Positions 10,501 to 22,167 are shown, counted from the first letter of the stretch. The stretch: 64,000 nucleotides of DNA from Erpetoichthys calabaricus (GCF_900747795.2 NC_041401.2:1084823-1148822); one strand, 5' to 3'. Numbers and translations: made by a program. The notes: generated from the sequence alone by a model not told the origin.

Positions 10501-12129
10501 CCAGATGACTAAGGAAGTCCAAACAAGAAGAGGCCATTTAAAATTAAGGCAGACATTAATGAACGGGTTTCACTAATTAAGGAAATGGTTAGAATGTAAA
10601 GCTGCAGCCCACTAGGATGGCAGTGGGACACCCGGAGTCAAAGGAGGACACGGCCCACAGGTGAGGGTTTTGTTTTGCTGTGTAGTTGATGGCTGAGAAT
10701 TGTGGCTTTCGTGTGCAGCGGCCTTTCTGGTGAACAATAATATAAAAACGAAGATCTCGGTGCTGATGTTGGCGGTGCGCCGTCTGTTGGAATGCCTTGT
10801 AATGCATGTGGTGAAGCTGCATTGTTTGTCTTTTCAACAGGGGGCACACCACAAACACTCGATTGATGCGCCCTCTGTTGGAATGACTAATGCAGTGCAC
10901 TTACTGATTTGTGCTGTCTTTAGGAATGACACAAGCTACTGGATGGACTGACAGACGTTTGCCCTTTTTATTAGAGTGGGTACAAATCAGAGCTGTGTGT
11001 TCACTCTTGAGGGCTGAGCCCTTTACCAGTGTCAGGGTCTTCATTTTCCGAGCTCGGCCCCATTGAGTTTCTTTTGCGGACATCGAGGTTTTGTCTGAAC
11101 ACAGTTCCTGTATTTTTGTGAGCCTCCATCTGGAGAAGTTGACCCGTAGGTGACGTGAGGTGACATGACACGTGTAACTGGAGGCTTTTTAAATGGATGT
11201 CTGGAGTTTTTTTTGGGCAACAGCAAGCTGGTTTCATCTCCGCCTCTGGAGGTTAAATTGGTTTTCTTGGCTCACTACAAACGTGAGTAACATGGAGGAA
11301 AAGCGAGTCAGCATTGTCTGCACATTCCTGCCTGACTCGTGATGTGGTGGCGTGCGCCTTCCTTCCTCCTGGCGGACCATACAGTCCATCAGATGTACAG
11401 AGCTGTTCACATTGTGCCACACGTTAGACCTGAAGTGCCCACCCTATGCCAATTGATGTCCATGTTAACTTGATACAGCCTTCTAAATGCTGGGTGGAGG
11501 GTCTCGTCCTTGGTGATGTCATAGCTTAGTGTCACTGAAGGTCCCCCTTCACTGGCAGCTGTTGTGCCCTTTTACTTTAAAGGGCTTTGTTTCCAGAACA
11601 TTTAGGGAACAAACCTGAGCTTCGTGTCACGTCTCCAGTAATGGAGGCCCTTGAAGTCGTAGCTCCTGGCAGATGGTTCAGCGTGAAGGACGCAGTGCTG
11701 AAGTTCTAGGAGTTTCACTGCTGCTTCTGTTCAGGTAGGCAGACATCCACTTTGTGACCAAAGGCTTGTCACTGATTGGAAAAGCAGCCAATCAGTGAGG
11801 AAGCCACAACACAATGAAGTGAGCAGCGGCTCAGACAGACCATCACAAAGCACATGGACCTTAATTTGTCAGGACATGGACCTTCATAAGGAGTGTTGTG
11901 CCCACCAAGCACCCACTAGTCTGGTTGCCTTAATGCTTTTCAATGCTCAATTTTTTTTTTTTGTTTTTTTGCAGCTAAACTGGTCCCAGTAGGCTATGGA
12001 ATCAAGAAGCTTCAGATCCAGTGTGTGGTTGAAGATGACAAAGTGGGCACAGATCAGCTGGAAGAGCTCATCACAGGCTTTGAGGACTTCGTCCAGTCGA
12101 TGGACGTGGCAGCATTCAACAAGATCTAG
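7576..12129 (+). CDS. EEF1B2: elongation factor 1-beta (eEF1B2), six coding exons
   Basis: eEF1Bα is the guanine nucleotide exchange factor that recharges eEF1A with GTP in the cytosol. Exons: 7576–7655, 8036–8158, 8398–8548, 8621–8687, 8881–9006, 11975–12129; all junctions are GT/AG and the frame holds, giving 233 residues (human 225). The first about 80 residues ([20 protein letters not shown]...) are the GST-like N-terminal part. Next comes a linker with an eight-alanine run and an acidic [16 protein letters not shown] patch, the usual CK2 site region. The C-terminal exchange domain (about 145–233) ends in MDVAAFNKI, whose conserved lysine acts in the eEF1A Mg site. The extra length against human sits in the Ala/Asp linker. 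Introns 2 and 4 host snoRNAs. The downstream neighbour CMKLR2 is convergent. Confidence 0.97.
8244..8324 (+). ncRNA. SNORD51: C/D-box snoRNA, SNORD51-like, copy A (EEF1B2 intron 2)
   Basis: A perfect 7-bp terminal stem (TCGGTTT 8244–8250 with AAACCGA 8318–8324) encloses box C ATGATGA (8253–8259), box D′ CTGA (8282–8285), C′-like CGATGAA (8290–8296) and box D CTGA (8312–8315). The guide before D′, TCACCATCTTTCG, is complementary to the 28S rRNA stretch CGAAAGATGGTGA. The fifth guide base pairs with an A, matching the known target of SNORD51 (28S Am1511 in human numbering). SNORD51 is known to be hosted by EEF1B2. Confidence 0.93.
8739..8811 (+). ncRNA. SNORD51: C/D-box snoRNA, SNORD51-like, copy B (EEF1B2 intron 4)
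   Basis: Box C CTGATGA (8747–8753, first base off consensus), guide TTCACCATCTTTCGG (8759–8773), box D′ CTGA (8774–8777), C′ GTGATGG (from 8782) and box D CTGA (8801–8804). A short stem CTGGT/GCCAG (8739–8743 and 8807–8811, one G·U pair) closes it. The guide pairs with 15 bases of 28S rRNA (CCGAAAGATGGTGAA) and addresses the same A as copy A. The rest of the sequence has diverged from copy A. Confidence 0.9.
9007..11974. other. EEF1B2 intron 5; old repeats, no exon
   Basis: The 2,968-base intron holds a poly-G run at about 10182–10198, a poly-T run at 10378–10395, and a piece at about 10540–10640 that resembles the 3′ end of the hAT-type MITE at 35.5–36.1 kb (TTAAGGAAATGGTTAGAATG). Two stray units of the 6.0-kb satellite family lie at about 10780–10900 (GCCCTCTGTTGGAATGACTAA). 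In human EEF1B2 an H/ACA snoRNA (SNORA41) is also intronic; I could not find one here by eye. Confidence 0.6.
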
Positions 12130-12147
12130 GCGGTCATTTTAAAGACC

Positions 12148-12153
12148 AATAAA
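12148..12153 (+). terminator. EEF1B2: EEF1B2 polyadenylation signal
   Basis: AATAAA lies 19 bases after the stop codon, giving a very short 3′ UTR, as is common for EEF1B2. Confidence 0.85.
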
Positions 12154-12159
12154 GCACTT

Positions 12160-14960
12160 TAATTTTTGCCCCAGTTTTGGTTTGTGCTGCTGTGCACTCG
12201 AATGTCTGCTAGAGCCCACCTGGGCACAGCACCCAGGGCAGGCTGGCATGGCACCAGCAGGTGAATTGCAGGGTGTCTGATGTACAGGTTTGACCAGCAG
12301 TGCTCACACTTTGCTTGGGTTTACACTGAAGGGTGGGGACGAGGGACAAGGGGGACAGTGGTGTCTGAACAGAGGGGGCTAAAGGGCCCCCCTTCATCTG
12401 GGCATGAAGGGGCCACTGCACCTGGGACCACTGATGTCAGTTACAAGGACCCCCAGTTAAGGCTGGTGGGTGGGTGGGTACAGTGCACTGTGTAGGCTGC
12501 TGTGCCACCGTGCTGGTGGTCTGCTGCACATTTAAGTGACATGGTGGGGACAGCACTGCTGACCGTTGGCCTCGGACTCCTTTTCTGGTTTAATTCATCA
12601 GGCTGCTCTATCATGTGCTGCTCAAACACTGACATCTCAAACTGGTAAGTGACCATCTCGGTGGGCCCCCCTCCCATCTCTTGTGTCAAATCCCAGTTTG
12701 GGCACCGATGCCCAGCAAATGGAGGACAACAAAAGCCACACTGAGTGTTGTGTTTGTCATTTCATGTTCCTTCTCATTTCCTTCTCTGAACCAGACACTA
12801 GTGAGAGTCCTGACTGGCAGGAGCTGGCATGTGGGGACAAAACACAAAGTAATGGGATGATGAAAGTGCTTTTAATAAAAAGAAAATCCATAACCATGAA
12901 AGTGGGGGCTAAAATGTGCAAATATTCGTTAAAACGGGCACAAATCCACTGGCGGCTCCCCTGCTGCTCCCTTGGCCCTTGAAGCCCACGCGACTGACTT
13001 GTACCTCCAGCTGCCTCCCATCCCGCGGTCACTTGCAGGTTCCATGCCCGGCCTGAGACTTGGGTCACTTTTTAAAAATGATCACGTGGCACAGGGGTGG
13101 TGTTGATCAGCCAGGGACGTCACTTTCCCACAGTCCTTTGCACCAGTGGCCCACAGCTGGATTTTTAATTTTAATGGTTGGGCTGCGTGGAGTTTCCTAA
13201 TCGGCTACTGCAGCAACACCGAGCCGTCTTCTTCTACAGGCGCGTTTGGCTCCCATCTTGTGTCCTGTGCTGCCAGGATGGGCGCTGGCCCTGTCACCCC
13301 ACATCACAGAACCTCTAGTGTTCAGGTGGCAGTGTCCTGTCTACTTGTCACAGCCCCCACAACAGTCTACATCTTGTGTCCCTGGCGCTAGTGCCAAGCT
13401 CACTGCCCAGAAGCCGCCTTCGGCATCGAGGAAGGCCCACCTGTGATTGGCGTATGCCATGTTAGGTATGGCTTGGGTTTACCTGCTGTGCACATGTCGA
13501 CGCTCCCTGCCCGCTGCCAGTCACGCATGTCACCAAGGTGGTTGTTGTTCCAGACCTTTGTCCCATCTGGGTGGTCGTGCATTGGGGGTCTTGGAGTGGT
13601 GTGTCGACTTGACTGGCACACTGGGGGTCTGTCTGGCCAGCTCCAGGCTGCACTGAAGTTCACTTGTATTGCTGCCAGCTTGGTCCTGCACTTGGTGGCA
13701 CACATCAGACGAGGTGTAAGGTAATGAGGGGGGGGGGGGGGGTGTTGAATGACCTGGCTGAGGTGGGTAATTTTGCCAGGACAGCAGGGACCCCCAATGG
13801 GCACAGAGTCAGGACCTCCGTTTTAAAGTCTTTTTTTTTCAGCCTGAGGGTCACTGCACTGGACCCCCTGATGGCATCACGACTATTTCAGTAGCCCCCT
13901 ACACTTTTGCCAGCTGCTCTCCCACCCAGGTAGGGTCCGGGCACAGACCCACTTGGGCTTGAGGTGGGGTGCCAGCTGCAGCCACTAGAGGGTGATAGAG
14001 GCGGGGTTAAGCTTGTTTCAGGTCAAGTCCATGCCCCCCCCCACTCGACGTCATGTGGTGTGCAGTTTCAGGGCGCAGGTCTGGTGTCAGCGGTGTGTCA
14101 AATGTTGATGTCCTTCGCTGCCCGCTATCACTCACTTGAGGTGGTCTTCAGGGTCTGCTGTACCCCACTAGACACTCGAGATGTCCGAGTCCTCCACGAT
14201 GTCGGACCCTTTTCAAGCCCCGAGATGTGCAGAGGACCCTTCGTGGAATGAAGGGGCAGCAAGAAGCCGGCGCTGTAAGGAGTGCAGAGTGCCCGTCCTC
14301 GGAGGTGCCATCTGCTTTGTGCCAGTTGTGCCTCCTACCCCAGTGTAAGGCTTATGAATATTCATAGAATTAGTATTGTTAGGATTTCTAGTTTTTCTAA
14401 CCCCGAGCAGGGGCACAGGGGGGCATATTGAGCAAGGCAGGAACAAACAGTGTGCCAGCCTATCTCAGGGCAAACATACACACACCCAACACCTGCCAGG
14501 CTGCTAATCCACCTGACTGGCATTCCTCTGAACTGTCACAGGACACCCACTCACCCATGGGGAGAATATGCAAACTCCACCCAGGGAGAGCCCAGGCTGC
14601 CACTGTGCCACCTAATATTATTACTACTATTACTATACAGCCCTCTCTATCCGTGCCACCCAAAGGCCCACCTTCAGGGCTGCTGATGCCCACCAAACCC
14701 AAACTCGGCCGTGTGCAAACTGGCATTCTGTAAGATGAGGGGGGTAAGCAAGAGGTGGATGCCATGCAGGTCAACGTGGCAGCACTGCCCGAGTTTCTTT
14801 CATCATTGGATGGCACAGCCAGCTGCAGCACAGACAGACACCACGGGAGGGCTGGCAGATTAGATTTTCCTGTAGGCAGCCCACTGTATGCCCACCCTTA
14901 CTATAAACCTGTTGGCATGAGCTCAATCACAGTTATCACGGCGCCCCCGTGTGGTGATGT
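12160..14960. other. intergenic between convergent EEF1B2 and CMKLR2
   Basis: No gene is supported. There is a poly-G run at about 13729–13742 and a worn SINE-like piece at about 14440–14612 (minus sense, with GGGGAGAATATGCAAACTCC). A CTCF-like core GCCACTAGAGGGTG lies at about 13980. Open frames on both strands are products of GC-rich sequence without family resemblance. Confidence 0.55.
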
Positions 14961-14988
14961 GTGATTGGCGTCTGCTCACAGGACCCCC

Positions 14989-16038
14989 CTACATGGGGGA
15001 CGTGGCGCTCTGCGTATCGACGGTGGCCTGGCTGGTGGTCAGCGAGAGCAGCTCGGCCCCCAGCAGGGTGCGCTTCACCTGAGCCCCCAGGCCCCTGCAC
15101 AGGGGGGTCCACGCCTCTCTGGACATGAGCACGTAGAAGATGGGGTTGAGGCAGCTGTTGAAGAAGGCCAGGCTGGTGGAGAGGGGCATGCCAACCCGCA
15201 GGGCCGAGTGGAGGGCAGCGCTCGTGTGCACCTGCAGTTCCAGCACGCTGAAGACATGAAAGGGCGCCCAGCAGACGAAGAAGGCCACCACAAGGGTGAC
15301 CACAATGCGGCCAAAGCTAGATGGGCGCACCACAGCCCTGTGGCGCACCTTCGCCCCCATGACACTGTAGCAGACCACCATGGTGCAGAGGGGCAGCAGG
15401 AAGCCGAGGCAGAGGCGCATGTACACCTGGATGGCGTGTCTGTGCATGGCGCTGGTGCCATCGCTGGAGTGGTAGTTCGTGTAGCACACCTCCTTGCCCC
15501 GCACCGTCACCATGTCCCGGTAGTAAAGGCCGGGGATGCTGAGGCCCACGGCGAGCAGCCAGACGCCCACCAGGAGGCCCACCCTGCAGCCCGGCTTTAC
15601 CCCGCTGGACCGGGTCACCGTGCAGCAGCGGTCCACGGTGATGAGGGTGAGGAAGAACACGCTGGCAAACATGTTGAGATGGCACACAAAGGTGGTGGCT
15701 TTGCACAGGGCCTTGCCGTAGCGCCAGTCGAAGCCTCTGCAGATGTAGTCGATGGACAGGGGCAGCGTCAGCACGAAGAGAAGGTCGGACAGCGCCAGGT
15801 TCAGGAGCCAGAAGGGCTTCAGGGACCGCCGCAGCCTCCTCGCAATCACCCAGATGGCGATGCCATTGCCCACAGTGCCCAGCACAAAGGCGACGCTGTA
15901 AATGACGATGGAGACCACGTGCAGCGCCTCCCTCTGGTGGGGGTCCGGGCTCTCGTCAGTCGAGTCGTAGAACTCGTAGCTGCTGTTGTAGTCATAGTAC
16001 TCGTAGGCTTCGGGGTCCTCGGGGCTGGGGGGCTTCAT
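14989..16038 (-). CDS. CMKLR2: chemerin-like receptor 2 (GPR1), class A GPCR
   Basis: Seven-transmembrane receptor of the plasma membrane, 349 residues (human 355), in one coding exon. The N-terminus is acidic and tyrosine-rich (Tyr 12, 14, 15, 17, 21, 24) with an N-glycosylation site NSS at 18–20. This suits tyrosine sulfation as in chemoattractant receptors (inference). Family blocks: GNGIAIW (TM1), LNLALSDLLF (TM2), LNMFASVFFLTLITVDRC (TM3, DRC in the DRY place), CWAPFH (TM6), NSCLNPIFYV (TM7). Cysteines in ALCKATTF and EVCYTNY can form the usual disulfide. LNMFASVFFLT and GMPLSTSLAFFNSCLNPI match GPR1 more closely than CMKLR1, and synteny with EEF1B2 and ZDBF2 agrees. The start ATG directly follows a splice acceptor (TTTCAG|ATG), so the open frame beyond it (16039–16512) is intron. 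Confidence 0.93.
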   Translation of the reverse strand: MKPPSPEDPEAYEYYDYNSSYEFYDSTDESPDPHQREALHVVSIVIYSVAFVLGTVGNGIAIWVIARRLRRSLKPFWLLNLALSDLLFVLTLPLSIDYICRGFDWRYGKALCKATTFVCHLNMFASVFFLTLITVDRCCTVTRSSGVKPGCRVGLLVGVWLLAVGLSIPGLYYRDMVTVRGKEVCYTNYHSSDGTSAMHRHAIQVYMRLCLGFLLPLCTMVVCYSVMGAKVRHRAVVRPSSFGRIVVTLVVAFFVCWAPFHVFSVLELQVHTSAALHSALRVGMPLSTSLAFFNSCLNPIFYVLMSREAWTPLCRGLGAQVKRTLLGAELLSLTTSQATVDTQSATSPM

Positions 16039-16616
16039 CTGAAATGACAGAGAAAGAAGCATGAAAGACAGCAAAGGGGGGCCTGCAGGGGGAGGTCGGG
16101 CTGACGCAGGCGTCCAACGGCACAGGGGGAGAGGCAGAAGCCCCCCCCCCCCGGACCGGGCGGCAGAGAGCCCACCGCGTAGGAGCCCAAAGTGAAATCC
16201 TCCCGCGCAGCGCTGCAGAGCCGCCGGCAGGGGTCGCCCGAACTCCGCCAGCAGTCCTCCGCTCTTCACGGGCGGCTCCTCGGTGCTCATCTGCGCACTT
16301 GGGGTGTTTAGGGCGAGGGGACCACGACAGCTACGTCTGCGGACAGCCCGTGCCACCCACGTAGTGGATGAGTTGCTGACAAGCGGCGCATGCCGACAGG
16401 TCACACAACCAGACACGCTTGACACCTGTGCTGCCCCCCCAATAAGAGGGGGTCGCAAACTAGCCGGTGTCGCTCGCCCCTCACGTGTACATCGAGTGGT
16501 CCACACGCTCATTTAAAGACCCCGGACGTAAGACGGACCTCGAAACGTCCCTCAGAGCCCCTGCCCCCTTGTTTTCGTGGTCCGAGGCCCCCCCCCCCCC
16601 CCGACTGGTCACTCAC

Positions 16617-16700
16617 CTGGACTGCAGCGCTCGGTCTGTACGGTTGACTTGCGCCTCCGTGTCCGCTCTGCCGTTCGGCTGCGCGCTTCGCCTCTTTATA
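16617..16700 (-). promoter_or_regulatory. CMKLR2: CMKLR2 TATA box and 5′ non-coding exon
   Basis: On the minus strand a TATAAA box (16695–16700) stands about 30 bases before a likely start near 16667. The exon then runs to a strong donor CCAG|GTGAGT at 16617/16616. The intron to the coding exon is 578 bases (16039–16616). The start base is inferred from spacing. Confidence 0.65.
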
Positions 16701-17099
16701 CCGGGAGGGCTGAGCTTTGAGAGCCGCCTGACGCCCCCGAAAAAAGGCAGCGCCCCCCGAGGGCCGCCCTGTCCCTTTGCTCAGATGTCCTTTGAGGCGC
16801 AGCCCAGACACGTCGTTTGTCGCGAACTTCACCTGCGTGACGAGGGCGGCCTGGCCGGTCTGTGTTTCCCTGCCACCGGAGGGGGTCACCGTACAGTCCT
16901 GCGTTCCGACACTTGATGGCTGTCCGAGCACAGCGACCACCTTTCCTGTTTTTGGGCACCGCTCCGGGGTGGGCTGCGATGCCCGTTTTCAGTCCGAGAT
17001 TGGAGTTTGCAGCGATCGCGTAGCTGTCTGCGCTTATCCTGGGAGGGGCGGAGCCACACATGCAAAGAAGCGTAGTGGGGCGGGGCAAACCAGCTGACG

Positions 17100-18940
17100 A
17101 GCAGCTGAGCGGGAAGCGCGCCACTTTTTTTCTGATCGGCTTTTTATTAAGCAAAACCAAAGCGAGGAACCTGCAGGTGGGACGAGACGAACAAAAGGGG
17201 GGAGCAAAGAGCCCTCAGGGCTGGCACGATGGGCACCACAACGGGTATATCACGCGCAAATGCCAGTGCACAGCTGACGCGCTTGCTGGGTTGAGCGCCC
17301 GTCCCAGTTGTGCGCATGCGCTGAAGTCCAGCAGGCTGACCAACAGCCCACCGCGAAAACATAAAACTGGAAAATGAAAACCCACCAGTTATGGTGGCAC
17401 GGCTCTGGCAGCTTTGATTTTGATTTGTCCAGTTGCCCCCCGTTACTGGTCGCTCTTTTTCTTTATCCCGATGAGGCTCCTGCGGTGTTTTACTGCCAGG
17501 TTAGTGCAAAGTAAGTGGGCTGTGATGTTGTAACGCCAGCCACAGGCACACCGGGCACACTGGGCACAGGCAGACTGGTCAGTGGAGGCATCTGGAGAAA
17601 GCAGTCGAGACCACCGGCGAGCCAGGTGGACACATTGGACTTTCGTGGTGGTGGACTGCTGCCATTTTCTGGAGCCATGCGGGGTTGGTCACAATGCCCA
17701 GTGTTGCCCGAGTGGAGGGTGGACACAGGTCAGTTAGTGGCTGGCAGGGGACGGGCTGCTCAGCTGGTTTGAAGTCGAGATGAGGACGAGTGACACTGTG
17801 AACTGCAGATGTCCTCACGTTAGCCACACAAATGAAGAGCAAGGACACCGGGCTTCATGTCCTACGGGCTCTCTGCATGGAGTCTGTGTGTTCTCCCCCG
17901 TGGACTGGCAGGGCTGAGCTGGACCCTCATGTGTGTCCCCGGGTGTTTAGGACTCGTGGGCTCACAAGGTTTCAATGACTGGTGATCTCCCAGGAGACGC
18001 AGGTGCCGATTTGTCCTTGAAGGCACCATAACGTCACCAGCACAAGAAAGGCGCTTTATAGTGAGCCGTGCCAGTCTGCCCTCATTCTGTTCTTCAGGTC
18101 TGGATTGTCCTCCTTCCCAAGCTCGTCTATGATTGGCATGTTTGAGATGCTCCAGCATATTCCGGCCCATCCATGGGTAAGAGCAGCATCGCACATGGGG
18201 TGCCCCCCGGGACCTCCTGGCAGACTTGCTGGTGTCCTCAGTGCCCCTGTGTACAATCACCCAGGTGGTCAAGAAGAAGAATCTGAGATCAGTGCGTGTT
18301 CACTGGGCGAGGGGCTGGAGCGCCATCTAAGGATGCTCCTCCTGCCTTGTGCCCGATGCTCACTGGCACAGGTCCTGCAACCCCGCTCTGGGTAAGCGGG
18401 TTTGGGCGATGAATGGACGGACAGATCGATAAAATGCAAATTGTGACGCAACAGAGTGGGACGAGCAAACCGGCCGATGAAATGAAAACCCGCCGAGTGC
18501 AGCTGACTCTCCCTTAAGGCACTATATTCATTATGTCACCCGGGGGTCTTACTATGGTAACCGAGATCGGAGATTCATCTTGAGATGCCTCTAAAGGGTC
18601 ATTCGACCTGCCATACATGTGGGCACTGGTTTGCTGGGCACCCCCTTTCTGTACAGCCTGGGGGGTTGGCATATGCGATGCGGTCACTAAGCCCACTTCG
18701 GGGCACACGCGTATCTGTGAGACCCCTGGGTGGGACTCTGCTCTGACTGCGTGTGACATCACCAGGAGCAGGCAACGGCACTCATCATGTTTCTCCTCTG
18801 AAGACCCCCGCATCATGCTTCTCAGAAATGTCACCCCCTTGGCAGCTTTCTCGCCACAGTCTGACTGGCCTGCACCCCCCCGAAAAACAATAGACGCACA
18901 TCGAGGGAACCTGAAAGGCAGAACCTGAGCGACTCGAGTG
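17100..18940. other. intergenic; no gene seen
   Basis: Mixed sequence upstream of CMKLR2. Short frames overlap on both strands with no recognisable domain. A short SINE-like piece lies near 17860–17975, and an L2-tail-like GAAAGGCGCTTTATAGTG at about 18046. Confidence 0.5.
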
Positions 18941-18949
18941 TTTCGGGGG

Positions 18950-19905
18950 TCTAGATTATTATCTAGATGAAGACCAGGACTCCCAGAACAGAACGCTCTG
19001 AACAGACGAGGCCAAGCGAGTTAGCGTACGTGGCCACGGTACCAAAGGACACAAGGGGTGACAAACACGGGCAGCTTGTAACCAGAAGAGCCTGACAGCA
19101 CCTGTTAAGCAGGCTGCTGGGGGTGTTCTGGTTTACGGCCTGGGCAGCTGACCATCCCAGAGACCACTAGGACGTCTTCATTGAGGCCGATGTGAGACCA
19201 CCTGTCAGAGAAGACAATAACTTAAGAGATGTGACTAACGAGAGGAGACCATCCAGCTTATCATGCACTTCTGCTGTCCCAACATCTCCCTCCTCCAGGA
19301 ACATCTTCAAGGTTCTCAAGGTTTCAGCTTTCTCTCCATGTCTCAATGCTTCATCCCAGATTCCCACAACTCATTGTGCTCCCTGGCTTCACTCCTAACC
19401 ACACTTCCCATACACACATCTCCACCAGTGTCCTCCAGTGTGTGATCCACCGTTGAGCTGTTAGAATTTGGCTGGATCCGTTTCATCAATGAAGATGGAG
19501 GCTCAACTGAAGGTGGACCTGGCAACACGACGAGGACTTTTCACACAGGGATGGCAGAAATGAGAGGCTCTGGGACGGCCAAGTCAAAGCCCAGATGTGA
19601 ACCCCATCAAAGCCTTGCATGTGAAGTGGGGTGGGCACGCAGGACGCCCCTCACACATCGCACAGCTATACAGACGTCTGCATGGAGGAGTGGAAAAAAA
19701 AACTCCCAGCCAGGACTGCTTGGCCAGGAAACATCTGATTGAGTTGGTTTTTCCAAAGGTGGCAATGCCAGCTACTGGTGCCAAGGGCGGTTTTCCACAA
19801 GAATATAAGAATGTGTTCATTTTTCATCCAATGAAGTACTATGAAGCCCACTTTTCAACACCCCCTTCCCACCAAGCACCCACAAGGACACCCCCTTTAT
19901 CTACT
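18950..19905 (+). mobile_element. decayed Tc1/mariner-like element
   Basis: A stretch near 19560–19630 (GGACGGCCAAGTCAAAGCCC, then GTGAACCCCATCAAAGCC) matches the AKSKPRCEPHQ/DxNPIK-type end of Tc1-like transposases. An upstream piece with ACACGACGAGGACTTTTCAC fits the catalytic domain before it. All frames are broken. No clear terminal repeats were found. Confidence 0.4.
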
Positions 19906-19974
19906 GATGCTGTTTAAATGAAGAGCAAATCCTGGTATGGCCACTTGTTATCAAACAGGACAAAAAAAGGGGGG

Positions 19975-20092
19975 GGGGGGGGACACTTCTGATGCCACGG
20001 CTGGGGGCTGTAAACCCGCAAACAACAGGGACAGGGTCGAGATTTGAACCCAGCGTCTCCAACAGCGCTAACCACTGAGCCACCACACTATG
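19975..20092 (-). mobile_element. tRNA-derived SINE head
   Basis: Read on the minus strand: GTGTGGTGGCTCAGTGGTTA (A-box side), then GGGTTCAAATCTC (B box). This is the tRNA-derived head of a SINE with little body left. It ends at a G run (about 19969–19981). Confidence 0.65.
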
Positions 20093-20271
20093 ACAAGTGG
20101 GGGTCTTAACATGATTGGAGTCTGGACACTGGCCAGCCCGCCTCTGGACCGAGAGAAAAAGGCAGCCAGGGTGGGTGGGACATGAACGGGGCTGTGAGTG
20201 GCATTGGGGGTCCTGCTGCTTGCTACCTAACCCCCCCTACAGGCCATACAGGTTAGATACACCTATACAGG

Positions 20272-20400
20272 TTACAGTGGCAGTGCTGCTGCTGCTGCTT
20301 TGCAGTAAGGGGATTGTGGGTTTGTCTCCCGGGACCTCCCTGTGTGGAGAGCGTTTTGAGTAGTGAGAAAGGCGCTATATAAAATGTAAAGAATTATTAA
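20272..20400 (+). mobile_element. SINE with L2-type tail
   Basis: A weak B-box-like stretch (GTGGGTTTGTCTCCC) is followed by the tail TTGAGTAGTGAGAAAGGCGC and TATATAAAATGTAAAGAATT. The same tail follows a clearer tRNA-derived head at 47.1–47.3 kb. Confidence 0.7.
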
Positions 20401-20780
20401 AGAATTCTTATACCTTACTTGACCTTCAGGGTTACTCATTTCATTACCACATTCCCCTCTCAGTTTGAATTCCAGCCCAGCTTCTTAATTAGAAGTGAAT
20501 CCCATTTAGAGTCCAGCGCCGCGTCTTTGAGTTTCTATCTCAGTGTTTCTGCCATGTCAGGTTACTCTTGGACTGGGGGGGTCTTTCTTTACCAAAGCCT
20601 CAATCCTTTGCTTTCCTCACATTCTATTTAAACACAACGCTGTAAATGTCACCAGGTTAGAGGGTGACCTGCTGGCCGGTCCCTTTGTCACTTGCATCGC
20701 TTTGCCGATTGGCAGCTCTTTAAGAAAATGACAAGCAGTTAAAAAACAGCGAGGGAGCGCAGCTTGCAAAGAAAGCGACT

Positions 20781-21037
20781 TCCATCCATCCATTTTCCAA
20801 CCCGCTGAATCCGAACACAGGGTCACGGGGGTCTGCTGGAGCCAATCCCAGCCAACACAGGGCACAAGGCAGGAACCAATCCCGGGCAGGGTGCCAACCC
20901 ACCGCAGGACACACACAAACACACCCACACACCAAGCACACACTAGGGCCAATTTAGAATCGCCAATCCACCTAACCTGCATGTCTTTGGTCTGTGGGAG
21001 GAAACCCACGCAGACACGGGGAGAACATGCAAACTTA
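20781..21037 (-). mobile_element. tRNA-derived SINE, (GGAT)n-tailed
   Basis: Reversed copy of the family at 5784: starts with the ATCC tail, then the body with GTCACGGGGGTCTGCTGG and CACCGCAGGACACACAC, and stops inside the body at about 21037 (GAACATGCAAACTT). The tRNA-derived head is missing. Confidence 0.85.
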
Positions 21038-21499
21038 AGGACGGGAATCTTTGAGCAGCAATGTCACTGAGCGGGGTCATAACTAAGAAATGGGGCTGCG
21101 CTGTGCCAGAAAGACGCACCACTCAAAGAGGGCACTCAGAGGATGTGCGGGCAAAATCGACCTTTAATGGGTGAGGTCAGATGAACACAGAGATTGGCAA
21201 CTCGGTGACGTACCTGTCATTCATTACAGTCCTTACCAAAGGCTCATCTGACGCTCCTCTCCGACTCCAACTTCCCGTCACTTACCTCCCATTACGTCCA
21301 CCGCTGTTTCCCAGCCTGATGAGCGCAGCACTCGGTCTTATCCATCATGGCCGCCTGGCTCCCCACCACCTTGAACCCACCCGTCCACCGTTATCTCCGG
21401 TCCTCGGCTCACGATCGGCACCTGTGAAAAATCAGGGAGTGCTGTGCCCTCAACCTCCTGCTGTACTCAGATACGCGGATGGATGTTTGAGGAGTAAAC

Positions 21500-21750
21500 C
21501 ACAAGGCAAGGATTGGAATTTTATATTATGGACTACATTAGGCTGCATAATACCACACACTGCATCAATGTTCATATTGCTTACTACACGTCAATATTGC
21601 TGCTACTTCTTTGTCTCGCTTGTGTTTTAATTTTAATTCTATTTTTAATTTATTTTTTTTATTTGCACGTCATGTTGTTACACTGTGGACCCTGAGCTTC
21701 GCAATTTCGTCTATCTGTATACTTGTATATGGCTGAGATGACAATGAAGT
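21500..21750 (+). mobile_element. LINE 3′ end (Rex1-like)
   Basis: The run TTGTTACACTGTGGACCCTG, then TTCGCAATTTCGTCTATCTG and ATGGCTGAGATGACAATGAA, is the well-known 3′ UTR end of fish Rex1-type LINEs. The upstream part (from about 21180) may belong to the same copy. A SINE follows at once. Confidence 0.65.
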
Positions 21751-21751
21751 T

Positions 21752-21884
21752 CATCCATCCATCCATCCAGTTTCCAACCCGCTGAATCCGAACACAGGGT
21801 CACGGGGGTCTGCTGGAGCCAATCCCAGCCAACACAGGGCACAAGGCAGGAACCAATCCCGGGCAGGGTGCCAACCCACCGCAG
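21752..21884 (-). mobile_element. SINE, tail half only
   Basis: ATCC repeats, then TTTCCAACCCGCTGAATCC and the body up to CCAACCCACCGCAG. Same family as 20781, cut short at its head side. Confidence 0.85.
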
Positions 21885-22167
21885 ACTTAAAGAACCATCA
21901 ACAGCAAATCAAATCTAATTAATAAAATGTGGAACAATTATTAGAAAAGTAAAGTTGGTAATCCTTTTTTGTATAAATTGATCTATTTGTATGGAATGAT
22001 TACAATAAAATTAATTTAAAAAAAAGGAAAAGTAAAGTTGAATAAGTCTGGTTAACAGAAATCGTCCAAAAGTTGACAGAAATCTACGTTTTGTACCAAA
22101 TACTCGTATGCAAAATGTGGTTGACCGAAGTGAAAGCGAGCTCAGGTTATCATCGTGTTTACACGCA

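Noticed and set aside
14965-16047. 360-codon plus-strand frame opposite CMKLR2
   Set aside because: It is the antisense shadow of a GC-rich receptor exon; it has no domain and the minus-strand frame carries a clear GPCR.
16039-16512. N-terminal extension of the CMKLR2 frame
   Set aside because: A splice acceptor stands right before the ATG at 16038 and a 5′ exon with donor lies at 16617; the extension is intron.
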